Source of the DNA: Nocardioides litoris
GTDB taxonomy: Bacteria > Actinomycetota > Actinomycetes > Propionibacteriales > Nocardioidaceae
DNA: 64,000 bases
Direction: 5' to 3'
NCBI RefSeq assembly: GCF_006346315.1
Contig: NZ_VDMR01000009.1
Coordinates: 186,001-250,000 of the forward strand
A program made the translations under genes and the position numbers. Shown here one piece after another: positions 25,487 through 34,539 of the stretch. Under the pieces are notes generated by a model, which saw nothing but the letters and a program-made list of their open reading frames with translations, was not told the DNA's origin and made no database searches. Position 1 is the first letter of the stretch. Each line of letters begins with the position of its first letter.

Positions 25487-25807
25487 ATGGTGCTGTTCCG
25501 CCGCCTGCTGGGCGACGTCCTGCGCCGTCACCGGGTCGAGCGCGGCATGACGCTGCGCGAGGTCTCGGCCGAGGCCCGGGTCAGCCTGGGCTACATCTCC
25601 GAGATCGAGCGGGGTCAGAAGGAGGCGTCCTCCGAGCTCCTGGCCTCGCTGTGCAACGCGCTCGACGCCCCGCTGTCCGAGGTGCTGCACGAGGTCGCTG
25701 CCGCGGTCGCCGTCGAGGAGGCCGCCCTCGTCGTGGCGGCCGCCCCGCTGGCCACGCCGATCGGCGTGGCCGCCCGGCCCGAGCCGGTCGTCGCGCCCGC
25801 TGCGTGA
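25487..25807 (+). CDS. clgR: ClgR-type XRE-family transcriptional activator
   Basis: 106 aa. An HTH_3 domain fills residues 5-65 (M-T-L-R-E-V-S-A-E-A-R-V-S-L-G-Y-I-S-E-I-E-R-G-Q-K-E-A-S-S-E-L-L), including the ClgR-typical G-Y-I-S-E-I-E-R-G-Q-K-E-A. The tail is Ala/Val-rich and ends in A-A, resembling the C-termini that ClpP proteases act on (inference). ClgR activates clp protease genes and other stress genes, and in corynebacteria and mycobacteria it lies downstream of pgsA-cinA, as here. Good ribosome binding site 7 nt before the ATG. Confidence 0.85.
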   Translation: MVLFRRLLGDVLRRHRVERGMTLREVSAEARVSLGYISEIERGQKEASSELLASLCNALDAPLSEVLHEVAAAVAVEEAALVVAAAPLATPIGVAARPEPVVAPAA

Positions 25808-25811
25808 CCTG

Positions 25812-25827
25812 CGTGACCCCGGTCACG
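25812..25827. other. perfect dyad downstream of clgR
   Basis: Arms CGTGACC and GGTCACG with a 2-nt centre, 5 nt after the clgR stop. It could be a short terminator or an operator for the following protease gene; the sequence does not decide. Confidence 0.4.
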
Positions 25828-25880
25828 GCCCACGTGCCTGGTCCGCCGTAACGGGCTCCCCCCGCCGTCGTTGAGAGCAC

Positions 25881-25899
25881 GACGCCGGCCGCCGGCGTC
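25881..25899 (+). other. leader hairpin before the HExxH protease gene
   Basis: GACGCCGG / CCGGCGTC, 8-bp perfect stem with a 3-nt loop, ending 12 nt before the GAGGTGGA ribosome binding site (25911-25918). Confidence 0.45.
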
Positions 25900-25921
25900 C
25901 TCGCTCCCTCGAGGTGGACCT

Positions 25922-28900
25922 GTGCTCCCTGCTCTCGTGCGTCGCGTCGTCGCGCCCGCTGCCCTCCTGCTCGTCACCGGCGCCGTCCCGGTGGCCGCGG
26001 CGGTCTCCGCCCCCGGTGCCCAGCCCACCGCCGTCGACGTCCCGCCGGTGGTCGCCCTGGCCCAGCCGGTGACCGACCTCGTCCTCGACCCCGCTCGCCG
26101 GGCCGTGGCCGCACCGCTGCGCTACGTCGGCTCGCGGGTCGACACCGCCGCCGTCCTCGACCGACTCGAGACGGCCCCCGACACGGGGGCGGTGCGGGTG
26201 TCGCTGCCGGCTCCCGACGGCAGGTCGGTGCAGTTCGACGTCGCCGAGGACTCCGTCCTGGAGGACGACCTGCAGGCGCGCCACCCCGAGCTGCGCACCT
26301 ACGCCGGACGGGGCGTCACCGACCCGACCGACACCATCCGGTTCTCGGTGACCCCGATGGGCCTGAGCGCGGTGGTGCGCAACGCCGGGCTCGCGCGCAC
26401 CTGGTACGTCGACCCCGCCTACCGTGGTCGGGGCACGACCGCCCACGTGAGCTACCTCGGGCGCGACCTGCCCCGGCCGGCCGCCCTGCGCTTCGACGAG
26501 GGCGAGGTCGAGGAGACCCACGACGCGCCCGCCCTGGCCGACGGCGCCGCCGCCCGCGCCGGCGAGGCCGTGGTGCAACGCACCTACCGGATGGCGTTCG
26601 TGACCACGCCGTCGTACGCCGCCGACTTCGGCACGGCCAACGTCCTGGCCGAGAAGGTGCGGGTCGTCAACCGCGCCAACGCGATCTACATGGACGACGT
26701 CGCGGTGAAGTTCGTGCTGGTCAACGGCACCGAGCAGCTCAACCTCGACACCGTCGAGAAGGCCACCGGGGCCGACGGCCCCTGCGGCGCCAACCCGTGC
26801 TTCGCCGCCGACGAGATCGCCGCCTGCGGCGGCAACGGCATCGACCGCAACAACTTCGTGGCCGGCCAGATCATCGGCGCCGACGCGTTCGACATCGGGC
26901 ACCTGGGGTCGGGCGAGGGCAGCGGCGGGGTCGCCTACCTCGGCGTGGTCGGCGGCGAGAACAAGGCCGGCGGCTGCACCGCGCTCGACGAGCCGCGGGG
27001 CGACTTCTACGCCGTGGACTTCTTCGCCCACGAGGTCGGCCACCAGATGGGCGGCAACCACACCTTCGACGGCCTCAACGGCTCCTGCGTCGCGACCAAC
27101 CGGCAGTCGACGACCTCCGTCGAGCCGGGCTCGGGCTCCACCGTCATGGCCTACGCCGGCATCTGCGGCAGCGACGACCTGCAGCCGCACACCGACCCCT
27201 ACTTCTCCCAGCGCAGCATCGACGAGTTCACCGCGGTCACGACCGCTGCGCCCGAGCAGCTCACCGAGCAGCAGGTCGTCAACCTCCGTGGCTTCGACGG
27301 CACCGACAGCTTCCAGCTCACCTACCTGGGCAAGCCGGCCCAGACCATCACCAACGGGACCACCTACACCGTGGCCGGCCTGGAGGCAGCGCTGCTGCTG
27401 CTGACCGGCAAGCCCGCCCAGGTCACGCCGTACGACGGCGCGCAGGACCTGACGACCGCCGGCTTCACGGTCGACTTCCCCGACACCGCGGCCTACCAGC
27501 GCCTGGGGGTGGCGGCGGGCACCGGCGGGACGACGGGCTTCACCGGCGTCCTCCAGGACGGCGGCCCGGCCACCAACCAGGGCACGGCGGCCACGGTCGC
27601 CAACCGCCGGCCGACCGTGGACGCCGGACCCGACAAGGCCGTGCCGATCCTGACGCCCTTCGTGCTCACCGCGACCGGCTCCGACCCCGACGCCGGTGAG
27701 ACGGCCGGCCTGACCTACCTGTGGGAGCAGAACGACGAGGGCCCGCTCGGTCTGCCCGTCCTGGGCCTGGGGCCCGGCCAGCCGCTGGTCGGCACCCGGA
27801 CGCTCGGGCCGCTGTTCCGGGTGTTTGGCAGCTACGCTGCCGTGAGCGCGACCGACACGCTGCTCTACAGCTCACCCGGCCAGAACCTCGCTCCGGCAGG
27901 TGCCCGCAGCCGCTCCTTCCCGGACCTGGCCCAGGTGGTCGCCGGCACCACGAACGCCGAGGACCCGCTCGGCAGCTGCCCGGCCTACACGGGGGCCCTC
28001 GACACGACGGTCCCGCCGGGCGCGGCACTCGACTGCTACTCCGAGCAGCTGCCGACCGCGCTGTACGCCCTGAACCCGTTGGCGGGCGAGATGAACTTCC
28101 GGGTCACCGCTCGTGACGGCAACCCGCGCGGTGGCGGCACCGCGCACGACGACCTGACCCTCACCCTCGACCCGACCGTCGGACCCTTCGCCGTCACCTC
28201 GCGCGATGCGGCCGGTGCCTCGGCCCGAGCCCGCGGCACCGAGACAGTGACCTGGGACGTCAACGGCACCGACTCGGCGACCTATGCCACGCAGGTGAGC
28301 ATCAGCCTCTCGACCGACGGCGGCAAGACCTTCCCGTTCCCGCTGGCCTCCTCGACCGCCAACGACGGCGAGGCCGAGGTGACCCTGCCCGACGTCAATA
28401 CCAGCAAGGCCCGCATCCTGGTCAAGGCGGTCGGCAACTACTTCTACGACACCAGCGACGTCGACTTCACCATCGCCGGGGCCACGCCGCCGGCGGCCAC
28501 GCCCGCCCCCCGGACCCGGATCACCGCCGGGCCCGGGCCGCGGTCCTTCGTGGTCGGCGACCGGGTGTCGTTCCGCGCCGCGTCGAGCCTCGCCGGGTCG
28601 ACGTTCACGTGCCGGATCGACCGTCGCGCTGTGCCGTGCGCCGACGGAGTGGTGGCGCTGTCCGGGCTGCGGGCAGGCACGCACGTGTTCACCGTGGCCG
28701 CGACCAGCCCGGCCGGCCGCGTCGACCCGACGCCCGACCGTCGCGCCTTTGCGGTGGTCGGCGACGAGCGTGCCGCCCGTCGCAGCGCCGGGTGGCGTGC
28801 GGTGGCCAAGGACGACGCCTACCGCGGCACCCTGCTCACCACGTCGCGGCCGGGCCGCACGCTGACCTTCCGCCTGCAGCGCGCGTCGCGCTTCACCGTG

Positions 28901-29113
28901 CTGCTGCGGCGTACCCCCACGTCGGGGCGGGTCGCGATCGTCCTCGACGGGAAGGTCCTCAAGACCCTCAGCCTCCGGGGCACCGGGACCCGCCGGGCCG
29001 ACTCCCGCTCGTTCGCCACGCCCCAGGGCGGGACGGTCGTCGTCAGGTCCCTGGACCGCAAGCGGGTGGACGTCGACGGCTTCGGGACGTTCGTCATCCC
29101 GCCGCGCCGCTGA
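25922..29113 (+). CDS. secreted reprolysin-like (M12B-type) metalloprotease
   Basis: 1063 aa. A signal peptide starts at GTG 25922 (L-V-R-R-V-V-A-P-A-A-L-L-L-V) with GAGGTGGA just upstream; a TTG 51 nt earlier was rejected because it would add a Pro/Arg-rich extension and span a hairpin. A propeptide runs to about 215. The metzincin domain has H370-E-V-G-H-Q-M-G-G-N-H380 and a Met-turn in G-S-T-V-M-A-Y-A. The long C-terminal half has PKD-like and Ig-like beta modules (T-V-D-A-G-P-D-K-A-V-P near 560; T-W-D-V-N-G-T-D near 780). Likely an extracellular protein degrader. Its 3' end overlaps nei2 by 20 bp on the opposite strand. Confidence 0.9.
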   Translation: MLPALVRRVVAPAALLLVTGAVPVAAAVSAPGAQPTAVDVPPVVALAQPVTDLVLDPARRAVAAPLRYVGSRVDTAAVLDRLETAPDTGAVRVSLPAPDGRSVQFDVAEDSVLEDDLQARHPELRTYAGRGVTDPTDTIRFSVTPMGLSAVVRNAGLARTWYVDPAYRGRGTTAHVSYLGRDLPRPAALRFDEGEVEETHDAPALADGAAARAGEAVVQRTYRMAFVTTPSYAADFGTANVLAEKVRVVNRANAIYMDDVAVKFVLVNGTEQLNLDTVEKATGADGPCGANPCFAADEIAACGGNGIDRNNFVAGQIIGADAFDIGHLGSGEGSGGVAYLGVVGGENKAGGCTALDEPRGDFYAVDFFAHEVGHQMGGNHTFDGLNGSCVATNRQSTTSVEPGSGSTVMAYAGICGSDDLQPHTDPYFSQRSIDEFTAVTTAAPEQLTEQQVVNLRGFDGTDSFQLTYLGKPAQTITNGTTYTVAGLEAALLLLTGKPAQVTPYDGAQDLTTAGFTVDFPDTAAYQRLGVAAGTGGTTGFTGVLQDGGPATNQGTAATVANRRPTVDAGPDKAVPILTPFVLTATGSDPDAGETAGLTYLWEQNDEGPLGLPVLGLGPGQPLVGTRTLGPLFRVFGSYAAVSATDTLLYSSPGQNLAPAGARSRSFPDLAQVVAGTTNAEDPLGSCPAYTGALDTTVPPGAALDCYSEQLPTALYALNPLAGEMNFRVTARDGNPRGGGTAHDDLTLTLDPTVGPFAVTSRDAAGASARARGTETVTWDVNGTDSATYATQVSISLSTDGGKTFPFPLASSTANDGEAEVTLPDVNTSKARILVKAVGNYFYDTSDVDFTIAGATPPAATPAPRTRITAGPGPRSFVVGDRVSFRAASSLAGSTFTCRIDRRAVPCADGVVALSGLRAGTHVFTVAATSPAGRVDPTPDRRAFAVVGDERAARRSAGWRAVAKDDAYRGTLLTTSRPGRTLTFRLQRASRFTVLLRRTPTSGRVAIVLDGKVLKTLSLRGTGTRRADSRSFATPQGGTVVVRSLDRKRVDVDGFGTFVIPPRR

Positions 29114-29921
29114 CACCTGCGACGTCCGCCGGCGCGGGCTGGCAGCGCGGGCACCAGTACGACGCCCGCTCGCGCTCGGCGGGACCCCGCATCGCCACGG
29201 CGACCGGGGTGCCGCAGCGGCGGCAGGGCGAGCGGTCGCGCCGGTAGACCCACATCCGCTCCCGCTCGCGCAGGTCGCCGGTGGTGGACTGCACCGGGCG
29301 CTCCTTGTTGAGGTCGAGCATCTGCCGAGCCCGACGGACCAGGCGGGGCAGCCCGGTGACCGACCCGACGGGGGCGTGCGGGTGCACCCCGCCGACGAAG
29401 CACAGCTCGGCGGCGTACATGTTGCCGATGCCGGCGAGGTTGCGCTGGTCGAGCAGGGCGTCGATGACCGGCCGGTCGGGGTCGGTGAGCAGTCGCCGCA
29501 AGGCCTCCGCCTCGTCCCAGTCGGGGCCGAGCAGGTCGGGGCCGAGGTGGCCGACCGTCGAGTCCTCCTCGGCCGTGGGCAGCAGCTCGACGATGCCGAG
29601 CGAGAAGCCGACCGCCTGCCGGTCGGCGGTGGCCAGGACCACCCGCGCCTGGTGGGCAGGTCGCGGCCAGCGCTGGCCAGGCCGGAGCACCCGCCAGGCA
29701 CCCTCCATCTTGAGGTGGGTGTGCAGGGTCCACCGCTCGCCGTCGAGCTCGACCCGGGTCAGCAGGTGCTTGCCGCGCGACACGGTCTCGACCACGGTCG
29801 CGCCCGCCAGGTCGGCCGTGGCGTGCTGCGGCACGCGCAGGTCACCGGTCTCCAGCCGCCGGCCGCTCAACGAGCGGTCGAGCAGCCGGGCGGCGCGGTA
29901 GACGGTGTCACCCTCGGGCAC
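29094..29921 (-). CDS. nei2: endonuclease VIII-type DNA glycosylase/AP lyase (Nei2)
   Basis: 275 aa Fpg/Nei-family protein. After the initiator Met the catalytic Pro2-Glu3 is present (P-E-G-D-T-V-Y). The helix-2-turn-helix has L-L-D-Q-R-N-L-A-G-I-G-N-M-Y, the C-terminal zinc finger is C-R-R-C ... C-P-R-C, and H-L-K-M-E-G provides the conserved lysine region. It excises oxidised pyrimidines and cuts the AP site. GTG start. It overlaps the end of lhr by 14 bp; lhr-nei pairs are conserved in actinobacteria (for example mycobacteria), which supports a shared repair role. Confidence 0.93.
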   Translation of the reverse strand: MPEGDTVYRAARLLDRSLSGRRLETGDLRVPQHATADLAGATVVETVSRGKHLLTRVELDGERWTLHTHLKMEGAWRVLRPGQRWPRPAHQARVVLATADRQAVGFSLGIVELLPTAEEDSTVGHLGPDLLGPDWDEAEALRRLLTDPDRPVIDALLDQRNLAGIGNMYAAELCFVGGVHPHAPVGSVTGLPRLVRRARQMLDLNKERPVQSTTGDLRERERMWVYRRDRSPCRRCGTPVAVAMRGPAERERASYWCPRCQPAPADVAGVSGAAG

Positions 29922-32900
29922 GCAGGCGGAGTCCTTGCGGGGTGGTCACGAAGCCGGCGGACGACAGCGCGTCGCGCAGCGGGGTGTCGCCGCCACCGAG
30001 CAGTGCGGCGCCGTCGGCCTTCTCGACGGTCAGCCGGCCCAGGGCGCCGCGGCGCACGGTCTCGGCCAGCGCCTCGGCCGCCGGCGTCAGGACGTCGGGG
30101 TCCTCGGACCAGGTGAGCAGGGTGCGGCCACCTCGCTCGACGTACAGGGCGAGGGCGCCGTCGACCAGGACGACGATGGAACCGGCCTTGCGGCCGGGCC
30201 GGTGGCCGCCGCCGGAGTCGGGCCAGGGGAGGGCGGCGCCGAAGGGGTTGGCCGGGTCGGTCGCGGCGAGGGCCAGGGCGGTGGGCTTCTCGCCCGGTGG
30301 CACCTCGCTGAAGGTGCGGAGGCGGTCGATCGAGCCGGCGGTGCCGAACTGGGCGGCGCCCAGCCCGTCGACGAAGTAGCCCCGGCGGCAGCGCCCGGAG
30401 TCCTCGAAGGCGGAGAGGACCTTGTAGACGGCCGCGAAGCCGCCCGGCGGGCGCTCGCTGACCACGGCGCCCCGGATGACCACGCCGTGGCGCTCGAGCA
30501 TGTGCTCGGCCGTCGCCTTGGCGCGTCGGGTCGGGTCGGGGTCGACCTCCGGCAGCACCGACCACCGCCCGGCGGTCTCGGGCGGCCCGGTGCGGGCGAC
30601 GCGGCCCGGTCGCGGCGCGGGCCGGCGGGTGCGGTGGGTGGTGCGGCCGCCGCCGACGAGGGCGCGCAGCGGGGCGAGCGAGTCGTTGCCGACCCGGGCC
30701 GCCCACACCAGCTCCCACAGGGCCGAGCTGATGGCCTGGTCGGTGAGGGTCTGCTTGCCGAGCGCGGTGCGCACGGTGGCGGCGAGCTGGTGGAAGAACC
30801 AGGCCCCGCCGCCGTCGAGCGCGGCCAGCACGGCCTCGGGGAGGTCGCCGGTCTCGAACGGCTGCGGTGGCGGCAGGGTCAGGTGGGCCTGGTCGGCGAG
30901 GTGGAGCGAGACCCAGCCGTCGTTGCCGGGGAGCCCGCCGTGCCCGACCCACACGACCTCGCCGGAGGTGGTCAGCTCGTCGAGGAACGACGGCTCGTAG
31001 TCGCGCACGCGGGCGGCCAGCACGAGCGGCTCGAGCGCCGAGGCGGGCACCGGGGCCCCCGCGAGCTGCTCGACGGCGGTGACCAGGCCGTCGACCCCTC
31101 GCAGCCCACGACCCGAGACGTGCTGCCAGGCGGGGAGGAAGCGGCCGAGCGCCGCGGGCTCGACGGGCTCGACCTCCTCGCGGAGTCGGGCCAGCGAGCG
31201 GCGGCGCAGCCGACGCAGCACCTCGGAGTCGCACCACTCCGACCCGGCGCCCGCGGGTCGGAACTCGCCGTCGAGCACGCGGCCCTGGGCGCCGAGCCGC
31301 TGCAGCGTGTGGCGCACGACGGCCGCGCCCAGCCCCAGCCGGTCGGCGACCTCGTCGGTCGTGAACGGGCCGTGGGTGCGGGCGTAGCGGGCGACGAGGT
31401 CGGCCAGGGGGTCCTCGACCGGCTCGGCGAAGACGTCGGGGGTGCCGGGCGGGACCGGGACCCCGAGCCCGTCGCGGAGGCGGCCGACGTCCTCGACGAC
31501 GGCCCAGCGCTCGGCGCCGGCCATGCGCACCTGCACCACCCGCCGGGACGCCGCCAGCGCGGCCAGCCACTCCGCCACGTCGGCGCCGTCGACGCTGCGG
31601 GCCGCGACCTCCTCCAGCGACTGCGGCCCGAGCAGGCGGAGCAGGTCGACCAGGCCCTCGGCGTCGCGGGCGCGCCGCTCGGGCGCGAGGCGCTGGAGCT
31701 CGGCCTCGACCTCGGTGAGCACGTCGGGGTCGAGCAGCTCGCGCAGCTCGGCACGGCCGAGCAGCTCGGCCAGCAGCCCCTGGTCGAGGGAGAGCGCGGC
31801 GGCACGGCGCTCGGCGAGGGGCGAGTCGCCCTCGTAGACGAACTGGGCGACGTAGCCGAACAGCATGCTCCGCGCGTACGGCGAGGGCGTGGTCGTCTCG
31901 ACGTCGGTGACGACGACCTCGCGGCGGTCGACGGCCTTCATCAGCGCGACCAGGGCCGGCAGGTCGTAGACGTCCTGGAGGCACTCCCGGACCGCCTCGA
32001 GGACGATGGGGAACGAGGGGTACTTGGAGGCGACCTCGAGCAGGGCGGCGGCCCGCTGGCGCTGCTGCCACAGCGGGGAGCGGCGGCCGGGGTCGCGGCG
32101 GGGCAGCAGCAGCGCACGGGCGGCGCACTCCCGGAAGCGCGAGGCGAACAGCGCCGAGCCACCGACCTCGGCCGTGACCAGCTGGTCGATCTCCTCGGCG
32201 TCGAAGACGATGACCTCGCCGGTGGGCGGGTCGGCGTCGCTGTCGGGGATGCGGATGACGATGCCGTCGTCGGAGGCCAGGGCCTGGCCGTCGATGCCGT
32301 GGCGCTCGCGCAGGCGCGCGTTGATGGCCAGGGCCCAGGGGGCGTGCACCGGCACGCCGTAGGGGGAGTGGACCACCAGCCGCCAGTCGCCGAGCTCGTC
32401 GCGGAACCGCTCGACGAGGATCGTGGTGTCGCTGGGCAGGACGCGGGTGGCCTCGAGCTGCTCGTGGAGGTAGCCGACGAGGTTGCCCGCGGCCCACTCG
32501 TCGAGGCCCTCGTCGCGGGCGCGCTGCTCGGCCTTGGCGCGGGGCATGCCGGCCAGCTCGCGGGTCCAGGCCCCGATGGCCGCGCCGAGCTCGGCCGGGC
32601 GGCCGAGGGTGTCGCCCTTCCAGAAGGGCAGCTTGCCGGGGACGCCCGGTGCCGGGGTGACCAGCACCCGGTCGTGGGTGATGTCCTCGATGCGCCAGCT
32701 GGTCGCTCCGAGCGCGAAGATGTCGCCGACGCGGGACTCGTAGACCATCTCCTCGTCGAGCTCGCCCACCCGCTTGCCCGGGCCCTCGGCGCCGGCCAGG
32801 AACACCCCGAACAGGCCACGGTCGGGGATGGTGCCGCCGCTGGTCACGGCGAGGCGCTGCGAGCCGGGACGGCCGCTGAGGGTCCCGGCGACCCGGTCCC

Positions 32901-34452
32901 ACACGATGCGGGGACGCAGCTCGGCGAACTCGTCGCTGGGGTAGCGCCCGGCCAGCAGGTCGAGCACGGCGTCGTAGGCCGAGCGGGGCAGGGCGGAGAA
33001 CGGCGCGCTGCGCCGGACCAGCGCGTAGAGCTCGTCGACGTCGACGGGCTCCAGGGCGGTGGCGGCGACCACCTGCTGGGCCAGCACGTCGAGCGGGTTG
33101 GTCGGGATGCGCAGGGCCTCGATGCCGCCGGTGCGCATGCGCTGCACGGCCACCGCCGTCTGCGCCAGGTCACCGCGGTGCTTGGGGTAGAGCACGCCCC
33201 GCGAGGTCTCGCCGACCTGGTGGCCGGCGCGGCCGACCCGCTGGAGGGCGCTGGCCACCGACGGCGGTGACTCGATCTGCACCACGAGGTCGACCGCGCC
33301 CATGTCGATGCCGAGCTCGAGGCTGCTGGTCGCGACCACGGCGGGCAGGCGGCCGCGCTTGAGGTCGTCCTCGATGAGGGCGCGCTGCTCCTTGCTGACC
33401 GAGCCGTGGTGGGCCTTGGCGATCACGGTCTCGGCGCCGCGCGAGGCGCCCGCCTGCGCCATCACGTCGGCGGGCTGCCGCTGCTCCTCGGGGAGTGCCT
33501 GCTCGGCCCGCTCGGTGGCCAGCTCGTTGAAGCGGGCGGTCAGCCGCTCGGCCAGTCGGCGGGAGTTGGCGAAGACGATGGTCGAGGTGTGCTGCTCGAT
33601 GAGGTCGACGACGCTGGCCTCGACGTAGGGCCACAGGCTGCCGGTGCGGCCCTCCTCGGGGCGCCCCTCGTCGAGGTCGTCGGCGGCGGCGGGCGCGCCG
33701 TCGGGGTCGGTCATGTCCTCCACGGGGACCACCACCCGCAGGTCCCAGCTCTTCTCGGCCGGGGGAGCGACGATGTCGACGGCGGCCGAGCCGCCGAGGA
33801 AGCGGGCCACCTCCTCCAGCGGGCGCACGGTCGCCGACAGGCCGACGCGCTGCACCGGTCGGTCGAGGAGCGCGTCGAGGCGCTCGAGGCTGAGCGCGAG
33901 GTGGGCGCCGCGCTTGGACCCCGCGACCGCGTGGACCTCGTCGATGATGACGGTCTCGACCCCGCGCAGGGACTCGCGCGCCTGGCTGGTGAGCATGAGG
34001 AACAGCGACTCGGGCGTGGTGATGAGGATGTCGGGCGGCGCCGTCTGCAGCTTGCGCCGGTCGGCGGCCGCGGTGTCACCGGACCGCACCCCGACCGAGA
34101 CCTGGGGCACCGGCTGCCCCAGCCGGTCGGCGGTGTGGCGGATGCCGGTCAGCGGGGCCCGCAGGTTGCGCTCGACGTCGACGCCCAGCGCCTTGAGCGG
34201 GCTGATGTAGAGCACGCGCGTGCGGTGCTTCTTGTCCTCGGGCGGAGGGGTGGTCAGCAGCCGGTCGATCGACCACAGGAACGCACTCAGCGTCTTGCCC
34301 GACCCGGTGGGCGCGACCACCAGGGCGTGCCGGCCGGCCCCGATCGCCGCCCACGCCCCGGCCTGGGCGGGCGTGGGCGCCGCGAACGCCGCACCGAACC
34401 AGGTGCGGGTCGGCTCGCTGAACGCGGCGAGCGGGTCGGTCGTCGGGGGCAC
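29908..34452 (-). CDS. lhr: large ATP-dependent helicase Lhr
   Basis: 1514 aa, the normal size of Lhr. Superfamily 2 core: Q-motif region A-F-A-A-P-T-P-A-Q, Walker A A-P-T-G-S-G-K-T near residue 47, I-T-T-P-E-S-L-F-L-M-L, D-E-V-H (V-I-I-D-E-V-H-A-V-A-G), S-A-T-V-R-P, and in RecA2 A-T-S-S-L-E-L-G-I-D-M-G-A-V-D-L-V with R-V-G-R-A-G-H-Q. A winged helix and the long Lhr-specific C-terminal domain follow. It is a 3'-5' single-strand translocase unwinding RNA-DNA hybrids in DNA repair. GTG start with AACACT 6 nt upstream. Translationally coupled to nei2. Confidence 0.95.
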   Translation of the reverse strand: MPPTTDPLAAFSEPTRTWFGAAFAAPTPAQAGAWAAIGAGRHALVVAPTGSGKTLSAFLWSIDRLLTTPPPEDKKHRTRVLYISPLKALGVDVERNLRAPLTGIRHTADRLGQPVPQVSVGVRSGDTAAADRRKLQTAPPDILITTPESLFLMLTSQARESLRGVETVIIDEVHAVAGSKRGAHLALSLERLDALLDRPVQRVGLSATVRPLEEVARFLGGSAAVDIVAPPAEKSWDLRVVVPVEDMTDPDGAPAAADDLDEGRPEEGRTGSLWPYVEASVVDLIEQHTSTIVFANSRRLAERLTARFNELATERAEQALPEEQRQPADVMAQAGASRGAETVIAKAHHGSVSKEQRALIEDDLKRGRLPAVVATSSLELGIDMGAVDLVVQIESPPSVASALQRVGRAGHQVGETSRGVLYPKHRGDLAQTAVAVQRMRTGGIEALRIPTNPLDVLAQQVVAATALEPVDVDELYALVRRSAPFSALPRSAYDAVLDLLAGRYPSDEFAELRPRIVWDRVAGTLSGRPGSQRLAVTSGGTIPDRGLFGVFLAGAEGPGKRVGELDEEMVYESRVGDIFALGATSWRIEDITHDRVLVTPAPGVPGKLPFWKGDTLGRPAELGAAIGAWTRELAGMPRAKAEQRARDEGLDEWAAGNLVGYLHEQLEATRVLPSDTTILVERFRDELGDWRLVVHSPYGVPVHAPWALAINARLRERHGIDGQALASDDGIVIRIPDSDADPPTGEVIVFDAEEIDQLVTAEVGGSALFASRFRECAARALLLPRRDPGRRSPLWQQRQRAAALLEVASKYPSFPIVLEAVRECLQDVYDLPALVALMKAVDRREVVVTDVETTTPSPYARSMLFGYVAQFVYEGDSPLAERRAAALSLDQGLLAELLGRAELRELLDPDVLTEVEAELQRLAPERRARDAEGLVDLLRLLGPQSLEEVAARSVDGADVAEWLAALAASRRVVQVRMAGAERWAVVEDVGRLRDGLGVPVPPGTPDVFAEPVEDPLADLVARYARTHGPFTTDEVADRLGLGAAVVRHTLQRLGAQGRVLDGEFRPAGAGSEWCDSEVLRRLRRRSLARLREEVEPVEPAALGRFLPAWQHVSGRGLRGVDGLVTAVEQLAGAPVPASALEPLVLAARVRDYEPSFLDELTTSGEVVWVGHGGLPGNDGWVSLHLADQAHLTLPPPQPFETGDLPEAVLAALDGGGAWFFHQLAATVRTALGKQTLTDQAISSALWELVWAARVGNDSLAPLRALVGGGRTTHRTRRPAPRPGRVARTGPPETAGRWSVLPEVDPDPTRRAKATAEHMLERHGVVIRGAVVSERPPGGFAAVYKVLSAFEDSGRCRRGYFVDGLGAAQFGTAGSIDRLRTFSEVPPGEKPTALALAATDPANPFGAALPWPDSGGGHRPGRKAGSIVVLVDGALALYVERGGRTLLTWSEDPDVLTPAAEALAETVRRGALGRLTVEKADGAALLGGGDTPLRDALSSAGFVTTPQGLRLRARG

Positions 34453-34458
34453 CGCACC

Positions 34459-34464
34459 AGTGTT
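34459..34464 (-). promoter_or_regulatory. possible leaderless -10 box of lhr
   Basis: AACACT on the minus strand, 6 nt before the GTG; one base off TANNNT but correctly spaced. Confidence 0.3.
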
Positions 34465-34499
34465 GCGGAGACCACGGACAGTTCTGAGCAGCCGCAGGG

Positions 34500-34537
34500 G
34501 TGAGCGGCCCGGTGAGCGGCCCGGGGTGAGCGGCCCG
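34500..34537. repeat. three tandem 12-bp repeats between nrtR and lhr
   Basis: GTGAGCGGCCCG at 34500-34511, 34512-34523 and 34526-34537, the last shifted by two G. They fill much of the 87-nt gap upstream of the lhr promoter. Confidence 0.8.
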
Positions 34538-34539
34538 GG

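Noticed and set aside
25871..25921. TTG start extending the HExxH protease by 17 residues
   Set aside because: It adds a Pro/Arg stretch before a good signal peptide and spans a hairpin; the GTG at 25922 has a clear ribosome binding site.
29905..33270. An 1121-codon plus-strand open frame opposite lhr
   Set aside because: Shadow of the helicase gene; no recognisable domain and biased composition.
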